In this document: positions 56,348 through 64,000 of the stretch, piece after piece | Layout: each line of letters begins with the position of its first letter | Position numbering within the stretch: the stretch's first letter is position 1 | NCBI GenBank assembly: GCA_001464195.1 | Contig: LNEY01000025.1 | Coordinates: forward strand, 1-64,000 | Length of the DNA: 64,000 bases | Reading direction: 5' to 3' | Source: Burkholderiales bacterium Ga0077547 | Lineage (GTDB): Bacteria; Pseudomonadota; Gammaproteobacteria; Burkholderiales; Burkholderiaceae_C | The notes under the pieces: model-generated | What the model was told of the DNA's origin: nothing | Seen by the model: only the letters and a program-made list of their open reading frames with translations | Databases searched by the model: none | Translations under genes and position numbers: made by a program

Positions 56348-57469
56348 ATGACTGCAACTTCCATCACCGAAACGTCAATACCCGTGCAACGGACGCCGAC
56401 TTCCGCGAACGACGGCGTTCGCTGGCGCGACCTGATCGCCGAGCTCGGTGCCGAGATCGCGCATCCGCTGACGCTGGCGCTGGAGCGCGTCAATGCGCTG
56501 ACTTCCAGCGGGCGAATTGATCGCGCCGAGCTCCGACTGCTGCGCGAAGAGATCGAAGCCGCGCGCCAATTGGGCATGACCGCGCAGTTGCTTGCCCGCT
56601 TTGCCAGCGCCGGTCTGGCCCAGTCGCGCGAGCGGGTGGCCTTGCACAACACGTTGCAGTCGGTGCTCACGCACCGAAAGCGCGAGATTGATGCACGCGG
56701 CATCTCGGTGGAGCCGGCGACGACCCCGGTGGATGTGATCGTTGATGCCTCGCTGATGTTCAGCCTGCTCAACACCCTGATCGACTGGGCGCTGACCCAG
56801 ACCCGCTCATCGATCGAGCTGGCCATCGATGTGGACACCTGGAAAGGTCATGCGCGCCTGATCTGCCGCTTCGAGCAGGCCGACCGCGACGACGCCGCGA
56901 CGACACCCCCCATCGACACCCTGACCTGGCGACTGCTCGAACAAACCGCCGTGACGATGCACCTGGGGCTCGTGCGCCAAGTGACCGAGCGCCAGGTGGC
57001 CGTCACCATGGAATTCACACTGCCGGCCAATGCCGACATCGAAGGCGTCAGCCCGGTCGATCTCGATCAGGGCTTCGACAGCTCCATCAACTCGAAGCCG
57101 CTGGCGGGCAGCCATGTGGTGGTGATCGCCTCGCGACGCAGCATGCGCTCGCGCATCCGCGACGCGCTGCGCCACATGGGGCTGATCGTCGACACGGTCG
57201 ATTCGATCGATGAAGCCATCGATTTTTGCAGCGATGGCCTGCCGCACGCCATCATCGTCGAGGGCATCCTGCATGGCGACCGTCTCGATCGCTTCCGCGC
57301 GGACATTCGCGCGGAAGTGCCGGGATTTCCGTTCATCGACATCGTGGAAGAAGGCAATGAATTCAACGTGTCGGACGACACCGGCACCGAGCGCGCACGG
57401 GTCGGTCAGGACGCGATCGAGGCGGCACTGCCTTCGGTGTTGATGTTCGAACTCTCGAAGACCCTCTGA
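56348..57469 (+). CDS. Degenerate histidine kinase fused to a pseudo-receiver domain
   Basis: 373 residues. A DHp-like helical segment with His39 in AEIAHPLTLALERVNAL is followed by an ATPase-like domain (LLNTLIDWAL at about 140-149 keeps an N-box-like Asn). The D-x-G-x-G and other ATP-binding boxes are missing. A receiver-like domain (about 255-368) has lost the acidic pair, and its phosphoacceptor Asp is replaced by Glu305 (IIVEGIL). It may have lost signalling chemistry and act as a scaffold or ligand-binding regulator. No known name; no partner is adjacent. Confidence 0.7.
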   Translation: MTATSITETSIPVQRTPTSANDGVRWRDLIAELGAEIAHPLTLALERVNALTSSGRIDRAELRLLREEIEAARQLGMTAQLLARFASAGLAQSRERVALHNTLQSVLTHRKREIDARGISVEPATTPVDVIVDASLMFSLLNTLIDWALTQTRSSIELAIDVDTWKGHARLICRFEQADRDDAATTPPIDTLTWRLLEQTAVTMHLGLVRQVTERQVAVTMEFTLPANADIEGVSPVDLDQGFDSSINSKPLAGSHVVVIASRRSMRSRIRDALRHMGLIVDTVDSIDEAIDFCSDGLPHAIIVEGILHGDRLDRFRADIRAEVPGFPFIDIVEEGNEFNVSDDTGTERARVGQDAIEAALPSVLMFELSKTL

Positions 57470-57484
57470 CGGCGACTCAAACGC

Positions 57485-58189
57485 CTACTTCAGCGAACCG
57501 AACACCTTCTTCAGGATGTCGCTGCCGGTGCCGACCGGGTCCTTGCGGATCTTTTTTTCTTCCTCGCCGATCATGAAGTACAGCCCATCCAGCGCCTTGG
57601 CGGTCACGTACTGCTGAACATTGGCGTCCTTCTTGTCCAGCAGGCCCAGACCAGCGGCCTGGCCGGCGACGGCGTTGTATTTGTTGGCCAAGTCGACCTT
57701 TTCGGTGGCCTGAGTCACGATGGGAAGAAACTTCACACCCAGCGGCTCACGGGTCTTGGCGGAAAAGAAGTCGGTGACGGACCGGTCGCCACCGGTCAGG
57801 ATTTTTCGACCGTCGTCGACGCTCATGGTCTTGACCGCGCCCAGCAACAGCTCCTTCGCTTGCGGCACTGCGGCCTCGGCGGCACGGTTCATGGCGGTGA
57901 TCAGCTCGTCAACCGATGCGCCCTGGCCGGTGGCCTTCAGCAGCTTGGCGGCTTTCTTCAAAACGCCCGGCAAGGGAATCTTCACCTTCGGATTGCCGAG
58001 AAAACCGTCGGTCTTGCCGAGCAGCCCCACCGCCGATTCGGCCCCACGCTCGAGTGCCGCACGAATACCCGACGCTGCATCGCCATCGCTGAGTGAACCC
58101 AGCAAAGACGCTGCCTGCGCAGGCGGCACGCCCACGCCGCAGAGTCCCGCGCCTGACAATAGACCGATGGTGAACTTTCTGCGTTGCAT
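57485..58189 (-). CDS. DUF4197 periplasmic protein with a twin-arginine-like signal
   Basis: 234 residues. MQRRKFTIGLLSGAGLCGVGVPPAQA has RRKF, a Tat-like motif, followed by a cleavage site near AQA. The body is DUF4197 (ASGIRAALERGAESAVGLLG, FLPIVTQATEKV, KALDGLYFMIGEEEKKIR and DPVGTGSDILKKVFG). Function unknown. Its start is 12 bases from the divergent thioredoxin-like start. Convergent with the kinase-like gene. Confidence 0.83.
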   Translation of the reverse strand: MQRRKFTIGLLSGAGLCGVGVPPAQAASLLGSLSDGDAASGIRAALERGAESAVGLLGKTDGFLGNPKVKIPLPGVLKKAAKLLKATGQGASVDELITAMNRAAEAAVPQAKELLLGAVKTMSVDDGRKILTGGDRSVTDFFSAKTREPLGVKFLPIVTQATEKVDLANKYNAVAGQAAGLGLLDKKDANVQQYVTAKALDGLYFMIGEEEKKIRKDPVGTGSDILKKVFGSLK

Positions 58190-58201
58190 GGACGTCTCCC
58201 G

Positions 58202-58723
58202 ATGAAGGTGGGTTCGTTGAAAAGGAAAGCGTTGATCGCGGTGTGCGCTGCGGGTGCAGCCGCTGCGATCGCTTACGGCGTGCTGCGCAGTGTCGCAGCA
58301 CCCGATGTCATTCCGCCAGCGGCATACACCCTGCTCAACGGAACGCCGGCCCACACCACCGAGTTGACCGGCCGAGTCGTGCTCGTCAACTTCTGGGCAA
58401 CGAGTTGCGCCATCTGTCTGCAGGAGATGCCCGATCTGATCGCGACCCACGCCCGCTTCAAGGCGCGCGGCTTCGAGACGCTGGCCATCGCCATGGCCTA
58501 CGACCCACCGATCAACGTGGTGCGGTACACCGAAGCCCGTGCGCTGCCGTTTCAGGTCGCGATCGACCACGACGGAGGTCTGGCCGAGCGCTTCGGCCAG
58601 GTGGCGGCCACTCCCACCAGCATGCTGATCAACCAGCGCGGCGAGATCGTGGAGCGGCATGTCGGCCGACTCGACTTTGCCGCCCTGAACACCTCGATCG
58701 AACGACTGCTGTCAGCGCGCTGA
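58202..58723 (+). CDS. TlpA/ResA-like thioredoxin-fold protein
   Basis: 173 residues. An N-terminal TM helix (about 10-30) anchors a periplasmic thioredoxin domain with active site Cys69-Ala-Ile-Cys72 (FWATSCAICLQEMP), cis-Pro in VAATPTSMLI and GLAERFGQ. TlpA-like proteins reduce disulfides, for instance in cytochrome c maturation. CAIC differs from the usual CPxC, suggesting a different redox potential. Divergent from the DUF4197 gene, which may be a partner. Confidence 0.87.
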   Translation: MKVGSLKRKALIAVCAAGAAAAIAYGVLRSVAAPDVIPPAAYTLLNGTPAHTTELTGRVVLVNFWATSCAICLQEMPDLIATHARFKARGFETLAIAMAYDPPINVVRYTEARALPFQVAIDHDGGLAERFGQVAATPTSMLINQRGEIVERHVGRLDFAALNTSIERLLSAR

Positions 58724-58744
58724 AGTGTCCGGCAATGGGCTGGC

Positions 58745-59767
58745 TCAGCGGGGCACTGCAGGGGCATCCACCCCCGCCACACCGGCCGCATGGGCCTGTT
58801 GATCGGCGTGGTAGCTGCTGCGCACCATCGCACCGACGGCGGCGTGGGTGAAGCCCATCTTCGCCGCCTCGTCCTCGAACATGCGGAAGGTGTCGGGATG
58901 CACATAGCGGCGCACCGGCAGATGGTGACCGCTGGGTGCGAGGTACTGGCCGATGGTCAGCATGTCGATGTCGTGCGCGCGCATGTCGCGCATGACCTGC
59001 AGGATTTCCTCGTCGGTCTCACCCAGGCCCACCATCAGGCCGCTTTTTGTCGGCACAGCGGGATGAAGTGCCTTGAACTTCTTCAGCAGGTTCAGGCTGA
59101 AGGCGTAATCGCTGCCGGGCCGCGCTTCCTTGTACAGCCGAGGTGCGGTTTCCAGGTTGTGGTTCATCACGTCGGGCGGTGCGGCCTTCAGGATCTCGAG
59201 CGCGCGGTCGTCGCGGCCGCGGAAATCGGGCACCAGCACCTCGATGCGGGTGGCCGGCGACAGCGCCCGCGTCTGGCGGATGCACTCGACGAAATGCGCA
59301 GCGCCGCCATCGCGCAGGTCGTCGCGGTCGACGCTGGTGATCACCACGTAGTTCAGCTTCAGCGCCGCAATCGTTTTCGCCAGGTTCAGCGGCTCGTTCA
59401 CGTCCAGCGGATCGGGGCGGCCGTGGCCGACATCGCAGAAAGGGCAGCGCCGAGTGCACTTGTCACCCATGATCATGAAGGTCGCCGTGCCCTTGCCAAA
59501 GCATTCGCCGATGTTCGGACAGGAGGCCTCCTCGCAGACGGTGTGCAGCTGGTGCTCGCGCAGGATCTGCTTGATCTCGTAGAAGCGGCTGCTGGCCGAA
59601 CCCGCCTTGACCCGGATCCAGTCCGGTTTCTTCAGCGCCTCGGCCGGCACGATCTTGATCGGAATGCGCGAGGTCTTCGCCTGCGATTTCTGCTTCGCGC
59701 TGGCGTTGTAGCCACTGGCGCTCGGGGTGTCGCCGGCGGCAACGGGGGTCACGGAATCGGAGGGCAT
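58745..59767 (-). CDS. lipA: Lipoyl synthase
   Basis: 340 residues. The auxiliary cluster [13 protein letters not shown], the radical SAM cluster [13 protein letters not shown] and the C-terminal RSSYHA are all present. It inserts two sulfurs into octanoyl groups on lipoate-dependent enzymes. Downstream of lipB on the same strand with a 42-base gap, so the pathway genes are together. Confidence 0.97.
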   Translation of the reverse strand: MPSDSVTPVAAGDTPSASGYNASAKQKSQAKTSRIPIKIVPAEALKKPDWIRVKAGSASSRFYEIKQILREHQLHTVCEEASCPNIGECFGKGTATFMIMGDKCTRRCPFCDVGHGRPDPLDVNEPLNLAKTIAALKLNYVVITSVDRDDLRDGGAAHFVECIRQTRALSPATRIEVLVPDFRGRDDRALEILKAAPPDVMNHNLETAPRLYKEARPGSDYAFSLNLLKKFKALHPAVPTKSGLMVGLGETDEEILQVMRDMRAHDIDMLTIGQYLAPSGHHLPVRRYVHPDTFRMFEDEAAKMGFTHAAVGAMVRSSYHADQQAHAAGVAGVDAPAVPR

Positions 59768-59809
59768 CTCGGTCTTTCGAGGGACGGTGGGGCCAGCGGG
59801 GCGCCGCCG

Positions 59810-60517
59810 TCAGGGCGCCAGATGGGCGGCGAGCCGGGCTCCAAACCGCTGCGCCACGTCCGCCACATCGACATGAACGCCCAGTGTAGCCAGATCGACC
59901 GTGGCCAGCCCGGCGTAGCCGCAAGGGTCGATGCGCTGGAAGGGCCGCAGATCCATGGCCACGTTGAACGCCACGCCGTGGTACGCGCAGTGGCGACTGA
60001 CCTTGATGCCGAGAGCGGCAATCTTGCCCAGGCCCTGAAAGGCGTTCGGCGCCGCCACGCCCAGCCGCTCGCTCGGTGGCACACGCTCCAACGGCGCGTG
60101 TCCGAACGGATCGTCCAGCCGCACATAGATCCCCGGTGCGCCGGGCACCCGGTGACCTGTCACGCCCAATCCTTCCAGGGTCTGAAGCACGCAGTGTTCG
60201 AGGCGGTAGACGTATTCCTTGACGTAGATGCCCAGACGCTTCAGGTCGATGAGTGGATAGGCCACCACCTGGCCCGGGCCGTGGTACGTGATCTGCCCGC
60301 CTCGGTTGGTCTGAATGACGGGGATGTCGCCCGGCTCGTGCAGGTGCTCGGGCCGGCCGGCCAGGCCCTGGGTGTACACCGGGGCGTGCTCGCACAGCCA
60401 GATCTCATCGGGCGTCGGCGCGTCGGCGGCGATGCGTGCTTCGGTGTGAGCGCGCATCGCGGCGATCGTCGTGGCCGCATCGACGAGCCCCTTGTGTACC
60501 AGGATCGGCAAGCTCAT
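59810..60517 (-). CDS. lipB: Octanoyl-[ACP]:protein N-octanoyltransferase
   Basis: 235 residues. Conserved [21 protein letters not shown], then APGIYV, the Lys region [19 protein letters not shown] and the catalytic Cys in DPCGY. It moves octanoate from acyl carrier protein to lipoyl domains, the substrate of LipA. Followed by lipA, preceded by the DUF493 gene. Confidence 0.95.
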   Translation of the reverse strand: MSLPILVHKGLVDAATTIAAMRAHTEARIAADAPTPDEIWLCEHAPVYTQGLAGRPEHLHEPGDIPVIQTNRGGQITYHGPGQVVAYPLIDLKRLGIYVKEYVYRLEHCVLQTLEGLGVTGHRVPGAPGIYVRLDDPFGHAPLERVPPSERLGVAAPNAFQGLGKIAALGIKVSRHCAYHGVAFNVAMDLRPFQRIDPCGYAGLATVDLATLGVHVDVADVAQRFGARLAAHLAP

Positions 60518-60533
60518 GCGCTGCTGTCGCGCC

Positions 60534-60824
60534 CTACAGAACCACCTTGACCAGCGGGTGCGAACTCAGCGCCCGGTACAGCTCGTCGAGCTGCTCGCGG
60601 CTGGTCGCAGTGACCGTCACGGTGAGGGCCAGGTACTTGTTACCGGAACTCAGGCGCGTTTCGATGCGTGCGTCGTCGAGCAGCGGATCGAAGCGCCGAG
60701 CGACCTCGAGCACGGCTTCGGTGTAGCCGTCAACGTTGGCGCCCATCACCTTGATCGGGAACAGGGACGGGTACTCGATCAGCGACTGATCAGACGGGAG
60801 GCTTGGCATCGGGGTATCGCTCAC
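60534..60824 (-). CDS. ybeD: YbeD-family protein (DUF493)
   Basis: 96 residues. Small alpha-beta protein with [21 protein letters not shown] and [33 protein letters not shown], as in E. coli YbeD, whose function is unknown. It is located beside lipB in many proteobacteria. The ATG overlaps the dat stop by four bases. Confidence 0.92.
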   Translation of the reverse strand: MSDTPMPSLPSDQSLIEYPSLFPIKVMGANVDGYTEAVLEVARRFDPLLDDARIETRLSSGNKYLALTVTVTATSREQLDELYRALSSHPLVKVVL

Positions 60825-61696
60825 AACCGTGCTGCCTCCTTGGCGCGCTGGTAGGCGGCATACAGCTTGGCGTAAACCGGGCCTGGCTTGCCGCGCAGGG
60901 CGCCGTGGCCGACCGCTTCTCCGTCGAGCGTGGTCACCGACAGCACCTCCTTGGTGGCCGAACTCAGCATCAGCTCATCGGCGGTGCTCACCTCGCCTTC
61001 AGAGATCGGCCGCAGATTGAAGGCGATGCCCTCTTCCTCGCACAGCTCGCGGATCAACTCGAAGCGGATGCCCTCGAGCACGTGCTCGCTCTTGGGTGGG
61101 CCCAGCACCGCGCCCTCATGCACCACCCACACATTGCAGGCAGCGCCCTCGGTCAGGAAGCCATCGCGAAACATGATGGTCTCCACGGCGCCCTGATCGG
61201 CCGACATCTGGCGGGCCAGCACATTGCCCAGCAAGGAGATGCTCTTGATGTCGCCACGCTCCCAGCGGAAGTCACGCGCCGTGATGCAGGCCACGCCCCG
61301 ATGGCGCTGCTCAGCGCTGGGTGGCTTCATCGGGCTGGTCATCATGAACACCGTGGGCTCGATGTCGGTCGGCATCACGTGGTCGCGCGGCGCCACGCCA
61401 CGCGTCACCTGCAGGTACAGCAGCTGGTCGCGGGCGGCGTGTGCGTCGATCAGCCTGCGGCAGCGCTCCAGCCATTCAGCGGCGGTGTGCGGGTTGGCGA
61501 TGCGCACCTTGGCCAGCGTGCGATCAAGGCGCGCCATGTGCTCGCCGAAGCGGAACACCTGGCGCCCGTACACCGGCACCACCTCGTAGATCCCGTCGCC
61601 GAAAAGGAACCCGCGGTCCAGCACCGACACCTTCGCCAGATTCAGCGGGGTGTATTCACCGTTCAGGTAGCACAGCGTCTCGGGCAGGCTTGGCAT
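60821..61696 (-). CDS. dat: D-amino acid aminotransferase (class IV)
   Basis: 291 residues. PLP-dependent class IV fold; the Schiff-base Lys is in DIKSISLLGNVLA and the phosphate-binding block follows (EGAACNVWVV). Conserved DRGFLFGDGIYEVVPVYG and YLQVTRGVAPRDH. It interconverts D-amino acids such as D-Ala with keto acids. The gene lies beside dacC, which releases D-Ala from the wall, and so fits D-Ala recycling. Confidence 0.9.
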   Translation of the reverse strand: MPSLPETLCYLNGEYTPLNLAKVSVLDRGFLFGDGIYEVVPVYGRQVFRFGEHMARLDRTLAKVRIANPHTAAEWLERCRRLIDAHAARDQLLYLQVTRGVAPRDHVMPTDIEPTVFMMTSPMKPPSAEQRHRGVACITARDFRWERGDIKSISLLGNVLARQMSADQGAVETIMFRDGFLTEGAACNVWVVHEGAVLGPPKSEHVLEGIRFELIRELCEEEGIAFNLRPISEGEVSTADELMLSSATKEVLSVTTLDGEAVGHGALRGKPGPVYAKLYAAYQRAKEAARL

Positions 61697-61707
61697 GGCG
61701 TCGCAGG

Positions 61708-62907
61708 TTACTTGATCCAGAGCCGCAAGGCATCCCAGGCTCGGCTGAAGATGCCGGCGATCTCGACCGGCTCCAGCACCACCAGCGGCACATCAACCAC
61801 CGGCGTGCCGGCGGCTGTGCTGACCTTGATCGTGCCCACGCGCTGTCCCTTGGCCAACGGGGCGATCAATGGGTCGGTGCGCTCGATCTTGGTCTGCAGC
61901 TTGCCGCCCTCGCCTCGCGGCATGGTGACGAACACACCACCTTGCGCGCCGAGGGCCGCTTGCGCAGCCTTGCCCTTCCACACCGGCACGGTGGTCACGG
62001 GCTTGCTCGATTCGAACAGGCGCACCGTCTCGAACGCGGCATAGCCCCAGTTCAGCAGCTTCTGGCTTTCGTTGGCGCGCGCCTCCATCGAAGTGGTGTT
62101 CAGCACCACGCTGAGCAGCCGCCGCGGCCCGCCGCCCGTGCCGGCCGCGCCCAGATTAGCGAACTCCCGCTGCGCGCTGGCGATCAGGCAATAGCCGGCC
62201 GCTTCGGTGTAGCCCGTCTTCATGCCGTCGACGCTCGGGTCACGGCGCAGCAGCAGGTTGCGATTGGGCTGGGTGATGTTGTTGTATCTGTACTCCTTGA
62301 TCGAGTAGTAGGCGTACTCGGTGGGGTAGTCGCGGATGATGTGGCTGGCAATCACCGCCAGGTCGCGCGCGGTGCTCTTGTGCCCCGGCTCGGTCAGCCC
62401 GGTGACGTTCCTGAAACTGGTGTTCTTCAGGCCCCAGGCCTGGGCCTGCCGGTTCATCATCACGACGAACTGATCCAGCGTGCCCCCGACCGCCTCGGCC
62501 AGCGCCACCGAGGCATCGTTGCCCGACTGGACGATCATGCCCTTGAGCAGTTCATCGACAGTCGGCGTCATCGTGGTGTCGATGAACATCAGCGAGCCAC
62601 CGCCCTTGCGCTCGTCCCAGGCTCGGCGCGAGACCGCGATGGGCTGGTCCAGCGTCAGCTTCTTGTCACGCAGCGCGGTGAACACGACGTAGGCGGTCAT
62701 CAGTTTGGTCAAGGAGGCCGGGTCGGCGGGCGTGTCCGCATCGCGCTCGGCCAGCGTCTGGTTGCTGGTCAGGTCAAGCAGCAGGTAGCTGCGTGACGCA
62801 ATCTCCGGTGGCAGCGGGGCCTGCGCCTGCACGGTGGCGAAGGCGCCGGCCAGCCACAACAAGCCCATGGAGAAGAGACGCAACGGGGCAATACGCAGGA
62901 CAGGCAT
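61708..62907 (-). CDS. dacC: D-alanyl-D-alanine carboxypeptidase (PBP5/6 type)
   Basis: 399 residues. Sec signal peptide (ends near AQA), active-site motifs SLTK (PASLTKLMTAYV), SGN (VQSGNDASV) and KTG (GMKTGYT), plus a C-terminal amphipathic end (AWDALRLWIK) for membrane attachment. It trims the terminal D-Ala from pentapeptides and limits crosslinking. Sits before dat in the same operon, 11 bases upstream. Confidence 0.95.
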   Translation of the reverse strand: MPVLRIAPLRLFSMGLLWLAGAFATVQAQAPLPPEIASRSYLLLDLTSNQTLAERDADTPADPASLTKLMTAYVVFTALRDKKLTLDQPIAVSRRAWDERKGGGSLMFIDTTMTPTVDELLKGMIVQSGNDASVALAEAVGGTLDQFVVMMNRQAQAWGLKNTSFRNVTGLTEPGHKSTARDLAVIASHIIRDYPTEYAYYSIKEYRYNNITQPNRNLLLRRDPSVDGMKTGYTEAAGYCLIASAQREFANLGAAGTGGGPRRLLSVVLNTTSMEARANESQKLLNWGYAAFETVRLFESSKPVTTVPVWKGKAAQAALGAQGGVFVTMPRGEGGKLQTKIERTDPLIAPLAKGQRVGTIKVSTAAGTPVVDVPLVVLEPVEIAGIFSRAWDALRLWIK

Positions 62908-62942
62908 CAGGAATCAATCAGTCAAGGGAAGGTTGGAGGGCA

Positions 62943-63563
62943 TCAGCCCCGGGGCTGCAACTGCTGTGTCACGACGCGCTTGAGCCAGCCGAGCTGTCCA
63001 TGGAAGAAGTGCCCCACTCCGGGCAGCACGATGACCGACAGCAACTGCGGCTGCGCCCAGGCGAGCGTGGCCGACAGCGGCACCACCTCGTCGCTCTCAC
63101 CGTGGATGACCACGGTGTCCTCGGGCACCACCGGCAACTGCTGCTTCTCGGTCGATGGTCCGACCAGTAGCAAACGCTGCGGACGCTCTGCCTCGGGCAG
63201 GCGTGAGGCCGCTTCGGCCGCCACATAGCCGCCAAAGGAAAACCCGGCAAGCAGCAGCGGCTGATCCGGGACACGGTGCTGGGCCACCACGGCAAGCGCG
63301 TCTTCGACCTCGCCGCGCCCGTCGTCCCAACTGCCTGCCGATTGGCCCACACCGCGGAAGTTGAAACGCACCGTCGACCAGCCCAGCGCCAGCAGGGCGC
63401 GGGCAACCGTCTGCACCACCTTGTTGTCCATCGTGCCGCCGAACAGCGGGTGCGGGTGGCACACCACCGCCAGGCCGACTGGCGCACCTGCGGGAGCGTC
63501 GAGTGCACATTCCAGCGCCCCCGCGGGGCCGGGGCATGAGGTCTTTTGGGTCTGCGAATTCAT
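62943..63563 (-). CDS. Alpha/beta hydrolase
   Basis: 206 residues from the ATG at 63563; an ATG at 63575 is an alternative. CHPHPLFGGTMDNKVVQTVARAL, RFNFRGVGQSAGSWDDG, the nucleophile Ser in AGFSFGGYVA, Asp in HGESDEVVP and His in GVGHFFHG. It matches the dienelactone-hydrolase-like family that acts on small esters or acyl compounds. Cotranscribed with the ferredoxin gene just upstream (34-base gap). Confidence 0.87.
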   Translation of the reverse strand: MNSQTQKTSCPGPAGALECALDAPAGAPVGLAVVCHPHPLFGGTMDNKVVQTVARALLALGWSTVRFNFRGVGQSAGSWDDGRGEVEDALAVVAQHRVPDQPLLLAGFSFGGYVAAEAASRLPEAERPQRLLLVGPSTEKQQLPVVPEDTVVIHGESDEVVPLSATLAWAQPQLLSVIVLPGVGHFFHGQLGWLKRVVTQQLQPRG

Positions 63564-63597
63564 GAGGGGAGCCATGGCGCCCAAGAGGGGCGAAATG

Positions 63598-63924
63598 TCA
63601 CTTGCCAACCGACGGCGGCAACAACAGGCGCTCGACGATCTGGCCGCGCACCAGGTGCGAGTCGACGATCTCGTCGATGTCATCGTTGTCGACGAAGGTG
63701 TACCAGACGGCCTCTGGATAAACAACGGCGACTGGCCCGCCGGCACAGCGATCGAGGCAACCGGCCTTGTTCACCCTCACCTGGCCCGGCCCGGCCAGAC
63801 CGGCCGCCTTGACGCGCGACTTGCACCGATCAAAGCCTGCCTGCGCACCATGTCCGGCGCAAGCGTTCTCGCCGTTGTCGCGCTGGTTCAGACAAAAGAA
63901 GACATGGCGGCTGAAATAACTCAT
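63598..63924 (-). CDS. Thioredoxin-like [2Fe-2S] ferredoxin
   Basis: 108 residues. Four Cys form a [2Fe-2S] site in the thioredoxin-like fold: two near the N-terminus (FFCLNQRDNGENACAGHG) and two in NKAGCLDRCAGGPVAVVYPE. It transfers electrons in an unknown pathway; relatives occur with NADH-linked enzymes. A TAGAAT hexamer six bases before the ATG suggests a leaderless mRNA. Upstream of the hydrolase gene. Confidence 0.88.
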   Translation of the reverse strand: MSYFSRHVFFCLNQRDNGENACAGHGAQAGFDRCKSRVKAAGLAGPGQVRVNKAGCLDRCAGGPVAVVYPEAVWYTFVDNDDIDEIVDSHLVRGQIVERLLLPPSVGK

Positions 63925-63930
63925 GCAGGG

Positions 63931-63936
63931 ATTCTA
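63931..63936 (-). promoter_or_regulatory. Candidate -10 element giving a leaderless ferredoxin mRNA
   Basis: TAGAAT on the minus strand, then six bases, then the ATG at 63924. No Shine-Dalgarno fits. Confidence 0.4.
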
Positions 63937-64000
63937 CGGAGGGGCCTGTGATATCTCGGTGTTGCAGGCGCAACCACCTGTAGGCTCAGGTGTCTTCGCG

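Overview
The window is a gene-dense, GC-rich chromosomal segment of a betaproteobacterium, most likely order Burkholderiales and close to the Rubrivivax/Leptothrix/Ideonella-type groups. This is inferred from gene order and protein families, not from a database search. The order-typical clusters are gatCAB divergent from mreBCD-mrdA-rodA, lipA-lipB-ybeD-dat-dacC, a mannose-type IIA/HPr/EI phosphotransferase set, and kdsD-kdsC-lptC divergent from a Kef-type antiporter. No transposase, integrase, phage gene, CRISPR array or tRNA was seen. Short start/stop overlaps (ATGA) join many genes, so translational coupling is common.

Layout. Positions 1-251 hold the promoter and boxA leader of an rRNA operon that reads leftward out of the window. 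From 252 to 4234 (minus) lies a radical SAM enzyme, a DUF547 lipoprotein and an FAD-dependent dehydrogenase. From 4289 to 8732 come a CPA2 antiporter (minus) and the Kdo/LPS genes kdsD, kdsC and lptC (plus), then an SDR enzyme and a convergent glycine-rich RNA-binding protein with a structured 5' leader. From 10393 to 17406 are a GMC oxidoreductase, an ECF sigma factor, an OmpR-type two-component pair, a TSUP transporter, an HDOD protein and a small unknown protein carrying a sliding-clamp-binding-like motif. From 17448 to 23097 is a peptide ABC transporter of the Yej/Dpp type with a divergent binding protein. From 23125 to 32470 are the rod-shape operon and gatCAB.

From 32439 to 41785 are a DUF4124-like protein, pyrE, ExoIII, a carboxylesterase, an M48 protease, AmpG, a GAF-repeat protein and topoisomerase III. 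From 41913 to 44081 a SET-domain methyltransferase is coupled to birA and a membrane protein. From 44087 to 47177 are gap and tkt, then murU, a CDF metal exporter, pepP and a UbiH-family monooxygenase. From 51887 to 55445 is the PTS set, with an OlsB-like acyltransferase inserted between ptsH and ptsI on the other strand. From 55537 to 58723 are a lipoprotein, a degenerate kinase/pseudo-receiver protein, a DUF4197 protein and a TlpA-like thioredoxin. From 58745 to the end are lipA, lipB, ybeD, dat, dacC, an alpha/beta hydrolase and a 2Fe-2S ferredoxin.

Much of the content concerns the envelope and peptidoglycan: RodA/PBP2/MreBCD for elongation, DacC and AmpG for turnover, MurU for MurNAc recycling, kdsD/kdsC/lptC for LPS, and possibly the radical SAM/DUF547 pair. 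The points most worth a second look are the radical SAM operon, the degenerate two-component protein at 56348, the SET-birA-topB neighbourhood, the 88-residue protein with QLSLF, the RNA fold before the RRM gene, and a recurring leaderless-looking start signature.
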